A stretch of 64,000 nucleotides of DNA, taken from contig JAAYKY010000057.1 in the NCBI GenBank assembly GCA_012522185.1, forward strand, positions 37,912 to 101,911, in the 5' to 3' direction. The position numbers and the translations under genes were made by a program. The notes under the pieces were generated by a model. The model searched no databases. It was given only the letters and a program-made list of their open reading frames with translations, and was not told the origin of the DNA. Positions 8,279 to 17,305 of the stretch are shown here, in pieces (positions within the stretch are counted from its first letter, which is position 1; each line of letters begins with the position of its first letter). This DNA is from Flavobacteriaceae bacterium (lineage in GTDB: Bacteria > Bacteroidota > Bacteroidia > Flavobacteriales > Weeksellaceae).

Positions 8279-9631
8279 TCAATTCTTTTTCAATTCCTCT
8301 ACCGATTTCACTCCGCGAAGCTTCAGAAATTCAGAAATCACAGCATGATGCGAAACAGTTTTATCCTTGAAATAATTCACGAAATAATTCTTTTCTTCCT
8401 CGGTGGCTTCCAATTGATTGAGAATGTTTAGCAAATGCATTTTCATGTGTCCTTGCTGAATTCCGGTGGTCACCAATGAACGCAAAGCTGCGAAGTTTTG
8501 AGCCAATCCGGCAACCGCCACAAATCCCATCAGTTTTTCGGCATTTGGATTGCCTAAAACTTGCAAAGCCAGTTTCACAAGCGGATGCAGAGAAGTCAAT
8601 CCGCCCACGGTACCCAATGAAATCGGCAAATCGAGCCAGAAACGGAAAACGCCATCTTTGACTTCCACATGTGTCAAACTGCTGTATTTGCCGTTTCGGG
8701 AAGCATAGGTATGCGCACAGGCTTCTACCGCACGGAAATCGTTTCCTGTTGCGATCACCACGGCATCGATTCCATTCATAATTCCTTTGTTGTGGGTGGT
8801 AGCACGGTAAGGCTCCACTTCGGCAATTCTCACGGCACGGCTGAATTTCTCCACAAATTCTTCTGAAGTCACATCGCCTTCAGCCAAGTCTTCCACCGGA
8901 CAACTTACTTCGGCTCTTACGATGCAATCCGGTGTATAATTCGACAAAATACACATCACGATTTGCAAGGAATCTTTTTCTTCGGAAGTGAAATTTTCGC
9001 TGTCGTAAATTTCTCTTTTCAAAGTTTGGGCAAATTGTTCCAAACAGGAATTGATAAAATTCGCACCCATGGAATCCACGGTGTCAAATTCTGCATGAAT
9101 CTGGAAATAATCTTCGATTTCGGCCGTTTTATCGACGAGTTTCAAGTTCAGAATTCCACCGCCACGCGCCTGCATATTTTTGGTAATAGCTTCGGTGTCT
9201 TTGAAAAGTTTGGCCAAGACGGTTTCGATGAAAAAACGTTCCAGTTTTTCTTTGTCGCCCCGGAACATAAAATGAACGTGACCGAGTTTAACTTTGGACA
9301 AAACTTCGGTCTTGAATCCCCCGCGTGAAATCCAGAATTTCGCGGCTTTGGAGGCAGCCGCTACTACTGAGCTTTCCTCAATCGCCATAGGGATGCAATG
9401 CAGTTCTCCGTCGATTAAAAAGTTGGGCGCAAAGCCAAAGGGCATATAGAAATTGGAAAGAGTGTTTTCTGAAAATTCGTCGTGAAGTTGCTGAAGTGCT
9501 GGGTCTTCGTTCCAATATTGTTTCAGGATTTGGATGGCTTTATCGGAACCGTCAAGGTATTCGTTTACCAACCATTCGATTTTTCCTTCTTTTGACATTT
9601 TGGAAAAACCTTCCACAGGCGTGTGATTCAT
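8279..9631 (-). CDS. mvaA: Hydroxymethylglutaryl-CoA reductase, class II (degradative type)
   Basis: 450 residues. Class II HMG-CoA reductase motifs appear in order: MAIEESSVVAAASKAAKFW (catalytic Glu), DSMGANFIN, ATGNDFRAVEACAHTYA (cofactor/substrate site), GTVGGLTSLHPLVKLALQVL and GHMKMHLLN (catalytic His). It interconverts HMG-CoA and mevalonate with NAD(P)H. Although the family is named degradative, Flavobacteriia make isoprenoids by the mevalonate route and use this enzyme in it, so a biosynthetic role is likely. It stands alone with its own -7 box and no other mevalonate genes nearby. Confidence 0.95.
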   Translation of the reverse strand: MNHTPVEGFSKMSKEGKIEWLVNEYLDGSDKAIQILKQYWNEDPALQQLHDEFSENTLSNFYMPFGFAPNFLIDGELHCIPMAIEESSVVAAASKAAKFWISRGGFKTEVLSKVKLGHVHFMFRGDKEKLERFFIETVLAKLFKDTEAITKNMQARGGGILNLKLVDKTAEIEDYFQIHAEFDTVDSMGANFINSCLEQFAQTLKREIYDSENFTSEEKDSLQIVMCILSNYTPDCIVRAEVSCPVEDLAEGDVTSEEFVEKFSRAVRIAEVEPYRATTHNKGIMNGIDAVVIATGNDFRAVEACAHTYASRNGKYSSLTHVEVKDGVFRFWLDLPISLGTVGGLTSLHPLVKLALQVLGNPNAEKLMGFVAVAGLAQNFAALRSLVTTGIQQGHMKMHLLNILNQLEATEEEKNYFVNYFKDKTVSHHAVISEFLKLRGVKSVEELKKN

Positions 9632-9650
9632 AATTTGAAATTCTGATTTA

Positions 9651-9658
9651 CAAAAGTA
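9651..9658 (-). promoter_or_regulatory. -7 box (TACTTTTG) of mvaA
   Basis: The minus-strand sequence TACTTTTG matches TAnnTTTG and sits 19 bp upstream of the mvaA ATG, implying a short leader. No clear -33 element is visible. Confidence 0.5.
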
Positions 9659-9743
9659 AGTATTCTGTTTTTGATAGATTTGACTTCCAAAGTTAATAAT
9701 TGTTAAAAAAAAAATTATTTCTTTTGAAAATTTATCGACTGGA

Positions 9744-9776
9744 TTTGCACAGAAATCAAATTAGAGTGTATATTCG
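9744..9776 (+). promoter_or_regulatory. Promoter of tRNA-Gly
   Basis: TTTG at 9744-9747, a 21-bp spacer, then TATATTCG at 9769-9776. This is the Bacteroidota -33/-7 arrangement with one mismatch in the -7 box, 55 bp before the tRNA. Confidence 0.55.
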
Positions 9777-9831
9777 CAGAATATTTCAACAAACTTATTT
9801 GCTTTGTCAAGTTTAAGCTGGTTGATAAAAT

Positions 9832-9904
9832 GCGGGAGTAGCTCAATTGGTAGAGCTTCAGCCTTCCAAGCTGAATGTTGCGGGTTCGAGTCCCGTCTCC
9901 CGCT
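9832..9904 (+). tRNA. tRNA-Gly (anticodon TCC)
   Basis: A 73-nt cloverleaf. The acceptor stem GCGGGAG pairs with CTCCCGC, followed by discriminator T. The D arm is GCTC-AATTGGTAGA-GC. The anticodon stem TCAGC/GCTGA has loop CTTCCAA (anticodon TCC, reading GGA). The T arm is GCGGG-TTCGAGT-CCCGT. CCA is not encoded. A terminator follows within 10 bp, so it is a single-gene transcript. Confidence 0.97.
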
Positions 9905-9909
9905 CTAGA

Positions 9910-9937
9910 AGCTCGTGATACTCACGGGCTTTTTTTG
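9910..9937 (+). terminator. Intrinsic terminator after tRNA-Gly
   Basis: A 9-bp stem AGCTCGTGA / TCACGGGCT (one G-U pair) with a 3-nt loop is followed by a run of seven T. It also lies just past the stop codon of the convergent histidine kinase. Confidence 0.88.
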
Positions 9938-9943
9938 TTTATT

Positions 9944-10996
9944 TTAATTGGATTTATTTAGAAAGAAATAAAATTCCGTTCCTTCTTTGTAGGTGCTTTT
10001 CACGTAGATTTTTTCGCCGTGTGCTTCGAGGATATGTTTCACAATGGAAAGCCCAAGTCCCGAACCTCCGTGGGTTCTGCTTCGGCTTTTGTCAATCCGA
10101 TAAAATCTTTCGAAAATCCGTTCCAGATGATCGGGTTTGATTCCGATTCCATTGTCTTTTACGATGGTTTTGATTTTTCCACTTTGGGTTTGGAAAGAAA
10201 CGATAACTTCTGCGCCTTCTTTTGCAGAATGATTGATGGCATTTACCACTAAATTGGTTAGTACCTGTTCGATTTTTTCAATGTCACCCATAACCCGGAC
10301 GGGTACATCCAACGGATTTTCGATTTTCAGAATGACATCATTGTTTTGAGCTTTGATTTCGAGTAAATCAAAGACTTCTCGTGTCAAAGCGAGGATGTTG
10401 AATGTTTTTTGTTCGAGTTTTACACTTCCCGATTCGAGTTCGGTAATCATATCGAGGTCTTTGACAATGTAGGTCAGGCGCTCGACTGATTTATTGATTC
10501 GGTTCAAATATTTATCACGAATGGATTCATCGTCAATTCCGCCTTCAATCAGCGTGAGCAAATATCCCTGAATGGAAAAAAGCGGTGTTTTGAGTTCGTG
10601 CGAAACGTTTCCAAGGAATTCTCTTCTGTAATTTTCCCTTTCGGTCAACAAATCAATTTCCTTGGTTTTGACATCGGTGAGGGATGAAATCTGTTCCGAA
10701 AGACTTTCAAAATCTTTGGCGGTGTTTAGCGGATTTAAATCCGGAACCAGATTATATAAATGCGAAATATTGAGTTTGGAAAATGACTTAAATGCTATGG
10801 CAAGCAGCGTGAAAATCACCGCTGAAGGAATGAGAAAAGCGACCAATAGACCTGTCCAGATGAACTCTGCGGAGATCCAGTAGTCAATGTCTCTGTTTAG
10901 CAATAAGGCAGTTAATCCCCAACTGGTCAGCCAGATGATAACACCGCCGATGAGTGCGTATAAAAAGGAATTAAACCAACGGTGGGGTGTAGCCAT
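9944..10996 (-). CDS. Sensor histidine kinase, PhoR-like
   Basis: 350 residues. Two membrane helices (about 12-33 and 45-68) are separated by only a dozen residues, so there is almost no periplasmic sensor domain. A linker precedes the HisKA domain with phospho-acceptor H133 in FLGNVSHELKTPLFSIQGYL, then the HATPase domain: N box NLVVNAINHS, DNGIGI and GGSGLGLSIVKHIL. The lack of a sensor domain fits PhoR-type kinases, which read signal through a partner. It is translated from the same transcript as the response regulator (10-bp gap). The phosphate role is inferred from family resemblance only. Confidence 0.88.
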   Translation of the reverse strand: MATPHRWFNSFLYALIGGVIIWLTSWGLTALLLNRDIDYWISAEFIWTGLLVAFLIPSAVIFTLLAIAFKSFSKLNISHLYNLVPDLNPLNTAKDFESLSEQISSLTDVKTKEIDLLTERENYRREFLGNVSHELKTPLFSIQGYLLTLIEGGIDDESIRDKYLNRINKSVERLTYIVKDLDMITELESGSVKLEQKTFNILALTREVFDLLEIKAQNNDVILKIENPLDVPVRVMGDIEKIEQVLTNLVVNAINHSAKEGAEVIVSFQTQSGKIKTIVKDNGIGIKPDHLERIFERFYRIDKSRSRTHGGSGLGLSIVKHILEAHGEKIYVKSTYKEGTEFYFFLNKSN

Positions 10997-11006
10997 TCAG
11001 GAAATT

Positions 11007-11681
11007 CTAAGCATTTAGTTTATAACCCACGCCTTTGATGGTGGAAAGTCGGTCGTTTCCGAATTTCTCGCGTAGTTTTCGGATGTGAACGTCGATCGTT
11101 CTTCCGCCTACCACTACTTCATTTCCCCAAACTTTTTCAAGTATTTCGTCACGCTTAAAAACGCGTTTTGGGTTGGAAGCAAGAAGTGCAATGAGTTCAA
11201 ATTCTTTTCTTGGAAGCATAAACTCTTCGTCACGGAAAGTTACTTTGTAAGTTTCTCTGTCGATGGTAAGCTCCTCTAGTTCAATTAATTGCTGTTGCTC
11301 ATCCGTTGATTTTAAACGAAGCAAAGCTTTGATTTTACTCATCAGAACTTTGGGTTTTACCGGTTTGGTGATGTAGTCATCGGCACCGGCTTCGTATCCG
11401 GCCAATTGTGAGAATTCCTCAGTTCTTGCGGTAAGGAAGACAATCAATGTTTTTTTGAGTGATTCAATTTTTCTGATTTCGGCACAGGCTTCGATTCCGT
11501 CCATTTCGGGCATCATCACATCGAGTAAAATTAAATCGGGTTTTTCGATTTTTGCTTTTTTAATTCCTTCTGCGCCATCTGAAGCCGTAAATACTTCGTA
11601 TCCTTCTTTGACAAGATTGTAGGATAAGAATTCTAAGATATCGGGCTCATCGTCAACTAAAAGTATTTTTATTTTTTTCAT
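11007..11681 (-). CDS. Response regulator, OmpR/PhoB family
   Basis: 224 residues. The receiver domain has the acidic pocket (VDDE at 9-12), phospho-acceptor D54 in LILLDVMMPEMDG and the conserved Lys in DYITKPVKP. The C-terminal winged helix carries the family pattern RTIDVHIRKLREKFG and IKGVGYKL. It is the upstream gene of the pair with the kinase. The promoter region is shared with a divergent TonB-dependent receptor gene and contains TTAA elements spaced 11 bp apart, the spacing used by PhoB/OmpR dimers. Confidence 0.93.
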   Translation of the reverse strand: MKKIKILLVDDEPDILEFLSYNLVKEGYEVFTASDGAEGIKKAKIEKPDLILLDVMMPEMDGIEACAEIRKIESLKKTLIVFLTARTEEFSQLAGYEAGADDYITKPVKPKVLMSKIKALLRLKSTDEQQQLIELEELTIDRETYKVTFRDEEFMLPRKEFELIALLASNPKRVFKRDEILEKVWGNEVVVGGRTIDVHIRKLREKFGNDRLSTIKGVGYKLNA

Positions 11682-11747
11682 AATCGCGTCTCAATCCGGA
11701 GTGCAAAGTTAAGCTAAAATTCTCAAAATTAGGTTCGAACACAAGTC

Positions 11748-11803
11748 TTAACGAAGATTTAAAGATAAATTAACCTGGTAACCTTAAATTAAAGAAAACT
11801 TAA
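11748..11803. promoter_or_regulatory. 11-bp-phased TTAA repeats, candidate OmpR/PhoB-type operator
   Basis: TTAA starts at 11748, 11759 and 11770 (exactly 11 bp apart) and again at 11789 and 11800 (11 bp apart). The repeats lie between the divergent response regulator and receptor genes. OmpR/PhoB-type regulators bind direct half-sites at one-turn spacing. The site is a prediction; AT-rich DNA gives TTAA often, but the regular phase is notable. Confidence 0.4.
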
Positions 11804-11866
11804 AGATGAGGCAAATTTAAACTTCTCAAAGCTTCTGTTCTTTGCAAAGAATTTTGAAGAGAAAAA

Positions 11867-14611
11867 ATGTACAAACTAATTTTTGCTTTATTGCTTTTGA
11901 CGGGTAGTATCCTGAAAGCACAATCTACTGGGATTATTTACGGAAGTGTAAATGATGAAACCGGGTTAGGAATCAGCACAGCTGATGTATTTATTGATGG
12001 AACTATTTTTTCGGTTTTCACCAACGAAGACGGGACTTATGAAATGGAGGTCGATGCTGGGACTTACGAAGTTATTATTACGGCAATTGGTTACGATGAA
12101 GTAGTTCAGACTTTGACCGTTCAGAATGGAGAACGTGTTGAGTTTTCTGCTATATTGAGTAGTTCACTGGAGACGACCACTCAATTGGGAGAAGCAGTAG
12201 TAGTAGGAGAGGTGAACCGCGAATCGGAAGTTTCTTTGTTAAATGCCCAGAAAAGAGCGGTAGTGATGCAGGAAAGTATCGGAGCTCAGGAATTGCAGAG
12301 AAAAGGTGTAAGCGACGTGGCCGGAGCGGTGACCAAAGTTTCGGGAATCTCCAAACAAGAAGGTTCGAGTGTGATTTATGTACGTGGATTGGGCGACCGA
12401 TACAATTCCACCACGATGAACGGGCTACCGATCCCTTCCAATGATCCAGAATTCAAAAACATTGACTTGTCCATCTTTTCGACCGATATTTTGACGTATG
12501 TCGGAATTGATAAAGTGTACAACGGTTCTTTCTTTGGAGATTTTGCAGGTGGAAATGTCAATATTATATCCAAAAAGCATACAGGAAAAGGTTTCTTTTC
12601 TTTGGGAATGACTTCCCGGATTAATTCCAATGCCATTAAAGACAAAAATTTCAAATTGCAGTCGGGCATCAACTGGTTTGGATTTGATAAAGTGAAAAAC
12701 CCGAATACACTTTCTGAATTTGCTTTTGAAAACAGTTTAAATCCGAAAAAATCAGTTGCTTTGGGCTCTGGATTTTCTTTTTCGGCGGGCGAAAGATTCA
12801 ATGTGAGCGAAAACAGTCGTTTCAGCTTTTTCCTGACCGGAACGCATGACAATGATTATACGAGCATTGAAGAAGGTTATCTGAAATCGGGTGTAAATGC
12901 GCAAGGAACTGTTCAGGGAAAGGATTTCGAAACATTCAATTCGTATCAGTACACCACAAATTCTACCGGTTATTTGAATTTATCTTATCAGATTAACCGT
13001 AAAAACAATATCAATTTCAATAGTTTATTTGTGAATTCGACCAATCAGAAATTGGAAGAAGGCGAAGGTTATATTCGTGACAATGCCAACGAAGGCGGAT
13101 TTCAGCGAAGAGGAACTTATGTTCAGAACCAACTTTGGGTAAACCAATTATTGGGTGAGCACAAACTGAGCGACCGAACGGAATTGAACTGGGCATTGGG
13201 TTATAATACGATTAAAAGCGATATGCCTGACCGTTTCCAGAATATGATTGAATGGAAATCTCAATTGAACCATTACGTAATTTCCAATTCATCGGCCTCA
13301 TTGAACCACCGTTATTTCCAGACTTTGGACGAAGACGAAGCGGTAGGAAGACTGAGTTTGGATTTTAAATTTGCGAACTCAGATGATTTCGGATACCGTG
13401 GAAAACTGACTTTGGGTTATAACGGTAGATTTAAAAACCGTGATTTTGAAGCGATGCAATACAATATGTCGCCCAATCAGGCTTTCCAATACATCACATT
13501 TGACAATATTGATGCTTTTTACAATCAAAATAATTATGCATCGGGACTTTTTAGTCTGACTACTTTTTCGGGAAATTCGATTGAACCACAGTTTTATACC
13601 GGAGAGCAATTCATTCACGGAGGATTTGCCAATATCGAATACCGTGTTTCTCCGAAATTGATTGCCGTTTTGGGATTGCGTGCCGAAATGGTTAATCAGA
13701 ATGTGGAATGGAATACTTCTTTGGATCCTTCGGGAGATGAAAACGAATTGGAAGAATTTCAATTTTTACCAAGTTTGAATTTGAAATATGAATTAAACAA
13801 TCGTCAAAACCTTCGCTTTGCGGTGAGTAAAACATATACGCTTCCGCAATTCAAGGAACGTGCGAAATTTATTTACGAAGACTGGGGAGATACGACTTAC
13901 GGAAACCCTTTTGTTTATTCGTCCACAGATTATAATGCCGATTTGAAATGGGAAATTTTCCCGGGAATCGGCGAATTGATTTCGGTAACGGCATTTGGGA
14001 AATACATTGAAAACCCGATTAACAAATTCACCGTTTCTTCTTCCACCAACGACCTTTCTTTTGGAAATACCGGAGATTGGGGCTATGTATTTGGAGGGGA
14101 ACTGGAAGTCAGAAAATCGATATATAAATCGGACTCGTCCAATCCGGTTCAGTTTACAGTAGGAGCCAATGCATCTTATGCACATACGAATCAGGAATTG
14201 AGCGGCGACAAGATTTTTGAAGATACCAATGGATTTTTGAATGCGAATTTCACCGATGAAGAAGCGAAATTCCAAGGAGCATCAGACTTATTGGTCAATG
14301 GAGATATTTCTTTTACAAAAGATTGGCAGCGTGGCGGAAGCTTGATGATGACGCTTGCTTACAATTATTTCTCCGATCGAATTTATGCCATAGGAACCGA
14401 CAATCGTGGGAACATTGTGGAAAAAGGAATCAGTACGTTGGATTTCATTTTGAGATCTAAAATCAATGAAAACATCGGTGTGAATTTCAATGCGAGAAAT
14501 CTTTTGAACCCGAGTTTTGAGCAAATTCAGGAGAATGCGGATCAGGACATTTCGGTTCAGCATTACAAACGAGGAATCAATTTCAGTATAGGAATCAATT
14601 ATCAATTTTAA
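11867..14611 (+). CDS. TonB-dependent outer-membrane receptor with CarboxypepD_reg-like N-terminal domain
   Basis: 914 residues. The signal peptide (MYKLIFALLLLTGSILKAQ) is followed by a carboxypeptidase regulatory-like fold (about 22-110, GIIYGSVNDETGLGISTADV), a plug domain (VYVRGLGDRYNSTTMNGLPI) and a long beta-barrel ending SIGINYQF. It is not of the SusC type. It imports an unknown ligand through TonB energy. The following lipoprotein gene begins 18 bp downstream, forming a two-gene unit. Divergence from a PhoB-like regulator and phased operator-like repeats suggests control by that regulator. Confidence 0.9.
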   Translation: MYKLIFALLLLTGSILKAQSTGIIYGSVNDETGLGISTADVFIDGTIFSVFTNEDGTYEMEVDAGTYEVIITAIGYDEVVQTLTVQNGERVEFSAILSSSLETTTQLGEAVVVGEVNRESEVSLLNAQKRAVVMQESIGAQELQRKGVSDVAGAVTKVSGISKQEGSSVIYVRGLGDRYNSTTMNGLPIPSNDPEFKNIDLSIFSTDILTYVGIDKVYNGSFFGDFAGGNVNIISKKHTGKGFFSLGMTSRINSNAIKDKNFKLQSGINWFGFDKVKNPNTLSEFAFENSLNPKKSVALGSGFSFSAGERFNVSENSRFSFFLTGTHDNDYTSIEEGYLKSGVNAQGTVQGKDFETFNSYQYTTNSTGYLNLSYQINRKNNINFNSLFVNSTNQKLEEGEGYIRDNANEGGFQRRGTYVQNQLWVNQLLGEHKLSDRTELNWALGYNTIKSDMPDRFQNMIEWKSQLNHYVISNSSASLNHRYFQTLDEDEAVGRLSLDFKFANSDDFGYRGKLTLGYNGRFKNRDFEAMQYNMSPNQAFQYITFDNIDAFYNQNNYASGLFSLTTFSGNSIEPQFYTGEQFIHGGFANIEYRVSPKLIAVLGLRAEMVNQNVEWNTSLDPSGDENELEEFQFLPSLNLKYELNNRQNLRFAVSKTYTLPQFKERAKFIYEDWGDTTYGNPFVYSSTDYNADLKWEIFPGIGELISVTAFGKYIENPINKFTVSSSTNDLSFGNTGDWGYVFGGELEVRKSIYKSDSSNPVQFTVGANASYAHTNQELSGDKIFEDTNGFLNANFTDEEAKFQGASDLLVNGDISFTKDWQRGGSLMMTLAYNYFSDRIYAIGTDNRGNIVEKGISTLDFILRSKINENIGVNFNARNLLNPSFEQIQENADQDISVQHYKRGINFSIGINYQF

Positions 14612-14629
14612 ATTAAAACAAATTAAAAA

Positions 14630-15799
14630 ATGAGAAAATCAGCAATCAAATTTTTAGGAATTTTCGCTCTGTCTGCCGCTTTTTTTACGGCGAGCTGTAG
14701 CAGTGACGATGACAATGGAGGCGGAGGCGATCAGGGAGTTCAAATAGACCCCAATGACCTCAAGGGGACTTTTTCGGGTGAAGGAACAGACATCGTTTTG
14801 GATCCGAATCATGTTTACAAATTGACGGGAAAATTAGAAATTTTAGATCATGCTACTTTGACCATTCCTGCAGGAACTCGAATTGAGGGAACAGGTGGAA
14901 CAAGTGCTTACATTGCAATCGGACAAAATGCACAGATTTTTGTGAACGGAACCGCTACAAATCCTGTGGTTATGACAAGTGGTTCAAATAATCCGACACC
15001 TGCAGATTGGGGTGGACTTGTAATCTGTGGAAATGCACCGATCAACCGCGCTGGAACTGCAATGTCCGAAGTAGGAGATCTTCCTTACGGTGGAAGCGTA
15101 GCCAATGACAATTCAGGTTCAATCAAGTATTTAAGAATTGAATATTCGGGAGCAAACTTCACGGCAGAGAAAGAATTTAACGGACTTTCTATGTTTGGTG
15201 TAGGAAGCGGAACGACTATTCAGTATGTACAAGTTTACCACGGAAGTGATGATGGTTTTGAATGGTTTGGTGGAACTGTAAACACAAGTTACCTGATTTC
15301 TACAGGAAACGAAGACGATCAGTTTGACTGGACTGAGGGTTGGAATGGAACCAACTCCAACTGGTATGCAAAAGAAGGATTTGGAAAAGGAAACAGAGGA
15401 ATTGAAGCCGACGGGAACGGAACGAACAATGCTGCTACACCTTATTCAAGCCCAACGATTACCGGACTTACTTTGGTGGGTATTCCTGAAAGTGGTGAGC
15501 CTCAGGGAATGAAGCTAAGAGAAGGAACTCAGGGACACATCAGCAATGTCGTTTTGGCGAACTGGGCAACCGGAATTGATATTCAACACGATATCACCTT
15601 GGATTGGATTCCTGAAAATCTTTTCATCGACGGTGTTCGATTTGTAAACGTAGGGACTGAATCCGTTGGGAAAAACAATGCTGGAGAAATCATTGATGTA
15701 ACCAATGCTTATACAATTGACTCCAATGCTACCGGAGCCGGAAACGGTGTGGACGTACCTTCTTGGGCAAACGGCTGGGCAAGATTTGACGGTTTATAA
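14630..15799 (+). CDS. Surface lipoprotein, right-handed beta-helix-like
   Basis: 389 residues. The lipoprotein signal peptide ends at C23 (FFTASCSSDDD), and the Ser/Asp/Gly run after the Cys is typical of lipoproteins exported to the surface in Bacteroidota. The body repeats short beta-strand turns (LTIPAGTRIEGTGGTSAYIA; VNGTATNPVVMTSG), as in parallel beta-helix proteins found next to TonB receptors. It probably works with the receptor encoded 18 bp upstream, for example as a ligand-binding lid. The substrate is not predictable. Confidence 0.82.
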   Translation: MRKSAIKFLGIFALSAAFFTASCSSDDDNGGGGDQGVQIDPNDLKGTFSGEGTDIVLDPNHVYKLTGKLEILDHATLTIPAGTRIEGTGGTSAYIAIGQNAQIFVNGTATNPVVMTSGSNNPTPADWGGLVICGNAPINRAGTAMSEVGDLPYGGSVANDNSGSIKYLRIEYSGANFTAEKEFNGLSMFGVGSGTTIQYVQVYHGSDDGFEWFGGTVNTSYLISTGNEDDQFDWTEGWNGTNSNWYAKEGFGKGNRGIEADGNGTNNAATPYSSPTITGLTLVGIPESGEPQGMKLREGTQGHISNVVLANWATGIDIQHDITLDWIPENLFIDGVRFVNVGTESVGKNNAGEIIDVTNAYTIDSNATGAGNGVDVPSWANGWARFDGL

Positions 15800-15830
15800 A
15801 ACGAAATAGATTAAACATTATCAAAACTTT

Positions 15831-15868
15831 AAAACCTCTTCAGGCATCGTCTTGAGGAGGTTTTCTTA
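15831..15868 (+). terminator. Intrinsic terminator of the receptor/lipoprotein unit
   Basis: A 12-bp stem AAAACCTCTTCA / TGAGGAGGTTTT (one G-U pair) with a 10-nt loop and an adjoining T-rich tract, 32 bp after the lipoprotein stop. Confidence 0.85.
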
Positions 15869-15909
15869 AAATTAACTATTTATTAATTAGGCTTTTCCAA
15901 TGAAATGCC

Positions 15910-15917
15910 TAAATTTG
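15910..15917 (+). promoter_or_regulatory. -7 box TAAATTTG of the T9SS cargo gene
   Basis: A perfect TAnnTTTG match 27 bp before ATG 15944. It shows that the earlier in-frame ATG at 15905 lies upstream of transcription and is not the start. Confidence 0.6.
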
Positions 15918-15943
15918 CAACCTATTATTTAAACAACAGAGAA

Positions 15944-16717
15944 ATGAAAAAAATCTTTACAACTTTGACAGTTTTGGCAGTCGTTAGTTTATCTGCACAA
16001 AACCTTTTGACAAACCCTAGCTTCGAAAATGATTTGGAAGGTTGGGCAGCTGGGCCTAACAGTTCATATACAGCTCCTGAAGTTGTGACAGGCGATTCTC
16101 AAGACGGAGATAAACACGTAGCCTATGTATCTGCCACTGCAACTACAGGCTTTTACCAAGCGGTAGATGTTACGGAAGGAGAAACTTACGAAATTAATTT
16201 TTGGTACAAAGCTTCGGGGGACGATACGGACGCAAGACTTTGGAGTATCTTCAGAGATGCGGATGGAAATGCAGTTTATACAACCGGTGCTACTGAAGAA
16301 GATCCATTTAGAACTAATAACGGATATTTAGAGCCTGCAACTGAATGGACTTATCATACAGCTCAAATGCCTGCGGGACCTAGTGCTGTATCACTTGAGG
16401 TAGCTTTCAGAGCTTATAATGGAGGTAATGCTTCTTTTGATAACGTTCAAGCAGGAGTTGCTGGAACAATGAGCGTTTCTGACATCAACAACTTTGCGGA
16501 TGCAGTAAAAATGAACACAGTAGTGACCAACCGATTGACTTTGCAATTGCCTGAAAGATCTACTGTAAATATTTATACTGTAGAAGGAAGATTGGTTTCT
16601 TCTCACCGTGTAGATAGCAACGGAAGTATCGATACTTCTTCTTTGGCTAAAGGAGTTTATGTAGTAACAGTTAGCAATGGAAAAGCTAAAACAAGCCAAA
16701 AAATCGTTAAGAAATAA
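15944..16717 (+). CDS. Secreted protein with carbohydrate-binding-like domain and T9SS type A sorting domain
   Basis: 257 residues. The signal peptide (MKKIFTTLTVLAVVSLSAQ) is followed by a jelly-roll domain opening NLLTNPSFENDLEGWAAG, like family 4/9/22 carbohydrate-binding modules. The C-terminal ~75 residues are a type A T9SS sorting domain (VNIYTVEGRLVSSHRV to LAKGVYVVTVSNGKAKTSQK). No catalytic domain is present. It should be exported through the Por secretion system and attached to the surface or released. It is transcribed alone. Confidence 0.88.
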   Translation: MKKIFTTLTVLAVVSLSAQNLLTNPSFENDLEGWAAGPNSSYTAPEVVTGDSQDGDKHVAYVSATATTGFYQAVDVTEGETYEINFWYKASGDDTDARLWSIFRDADGNAVYTTGATEEDPFRTNNGYLEPATEWTYHTAQMPAGPSAVSLEVAFRAYNGGNASFDNVQAGVAGTMSVSDINNFADAVKMNTVVTNRLTLQLPERSTVNIYTVEGRLVSSHRVDSNGSIDTSSLAKGVYVVTVSNGKAKTSQKIVKK

Positions 16718-16740
16718 ATCTTAATTAGATAAAAATATAA

Positions 16741-16781
16741 ATCCCGGACACTGAGGTTCTCGAAGTGTCCGGGATTTTTTA
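16741..16781. terminator. Bidirectional intrinsic terminator
   Basis: A 12-bp stem ATCCCGGACACT / AGTGTCCGGGAT followed by TTTTTT. It separates the T9SS cargo gene from the convergent DoxX-type gene. Confidence 0.92.
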
Positions 16782-16788
16782 ATTTGAA

Positions 16789-17223
16789 TTAAACTGTTTT
16801 TCTTCGTTTTTTAATCATTCGATCCAAGGAGTATTTTCCAGGACCAATCAGCATCAATGCCAGGAACATAAAGAAGTAAAGCAATCCCATCTCCTTCTGT
16901 CGGAATGGATCATCGCCGTGGGCTACAAATACCGCATAAAGCATCGTAATCATCAAAGGAATCAATGCATAACGGGTCATCAAGCCCAAAATCACGAGCA
17001 ATGAACAAATGATTTCCGCAAAAATAACCAAGGCCAAAGTAGCAACAGCGCCAATTCCAAATGGATTGATGAATTCAATCGGTTCGTCTGAAAAGAATTT
17101 AGTAAACTTACCGGCGCCATGTCCGTAAATCATAAAACTTCCTGCTGCCACACGAAGTATCAAACTCGCTAAATCAAGGTTTGATACAGTTGTGCCCGAA
17201 GAATACAAACGCATTAGTTTCAT
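16789..17223 (-). CDS. DoxX family membrane protein
   Basis: 144 residues with four hydrophobic helices. The DoxX-like opening LASLILRVAAGSFMIYGHGAGKF is clear. Members are small four-helix inner-membrane proteins associated with redox or quinone functions, with roles mostly undefined. It has no close operon partner; 82 bp separate it from the upstream esterase gene on the same strand. Confidence 0.85.
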   Translation of the reverse strand: MKLMRLYSSGTTVSNLDLASLILRVAAGSFMIYGHGAGKFTKFFSDEPIEFINPFGIGAVATLALVIFAEIICSLLVILGLMTRYALIPLMITMLYAVFVAHGDDPFRQKEMGLLYFFMFLALMLIGPGKYSLDRMIKKRRKTV

Positions 17224-17305
17224 AAGAATTCAGATATTTGATAAAGTAAAGTTAATAATTAGTATGAAAAGAAATCGTTAACATTTTTAGCATTGAAATC
17301 GTTTT

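Noticed and set aside
15905..15943. Upstream ATG of the T9SS cargo gene
   Set aside because: It precedes the TAAATTTG -7 box and would displace the signal peptide from the N-terminus.
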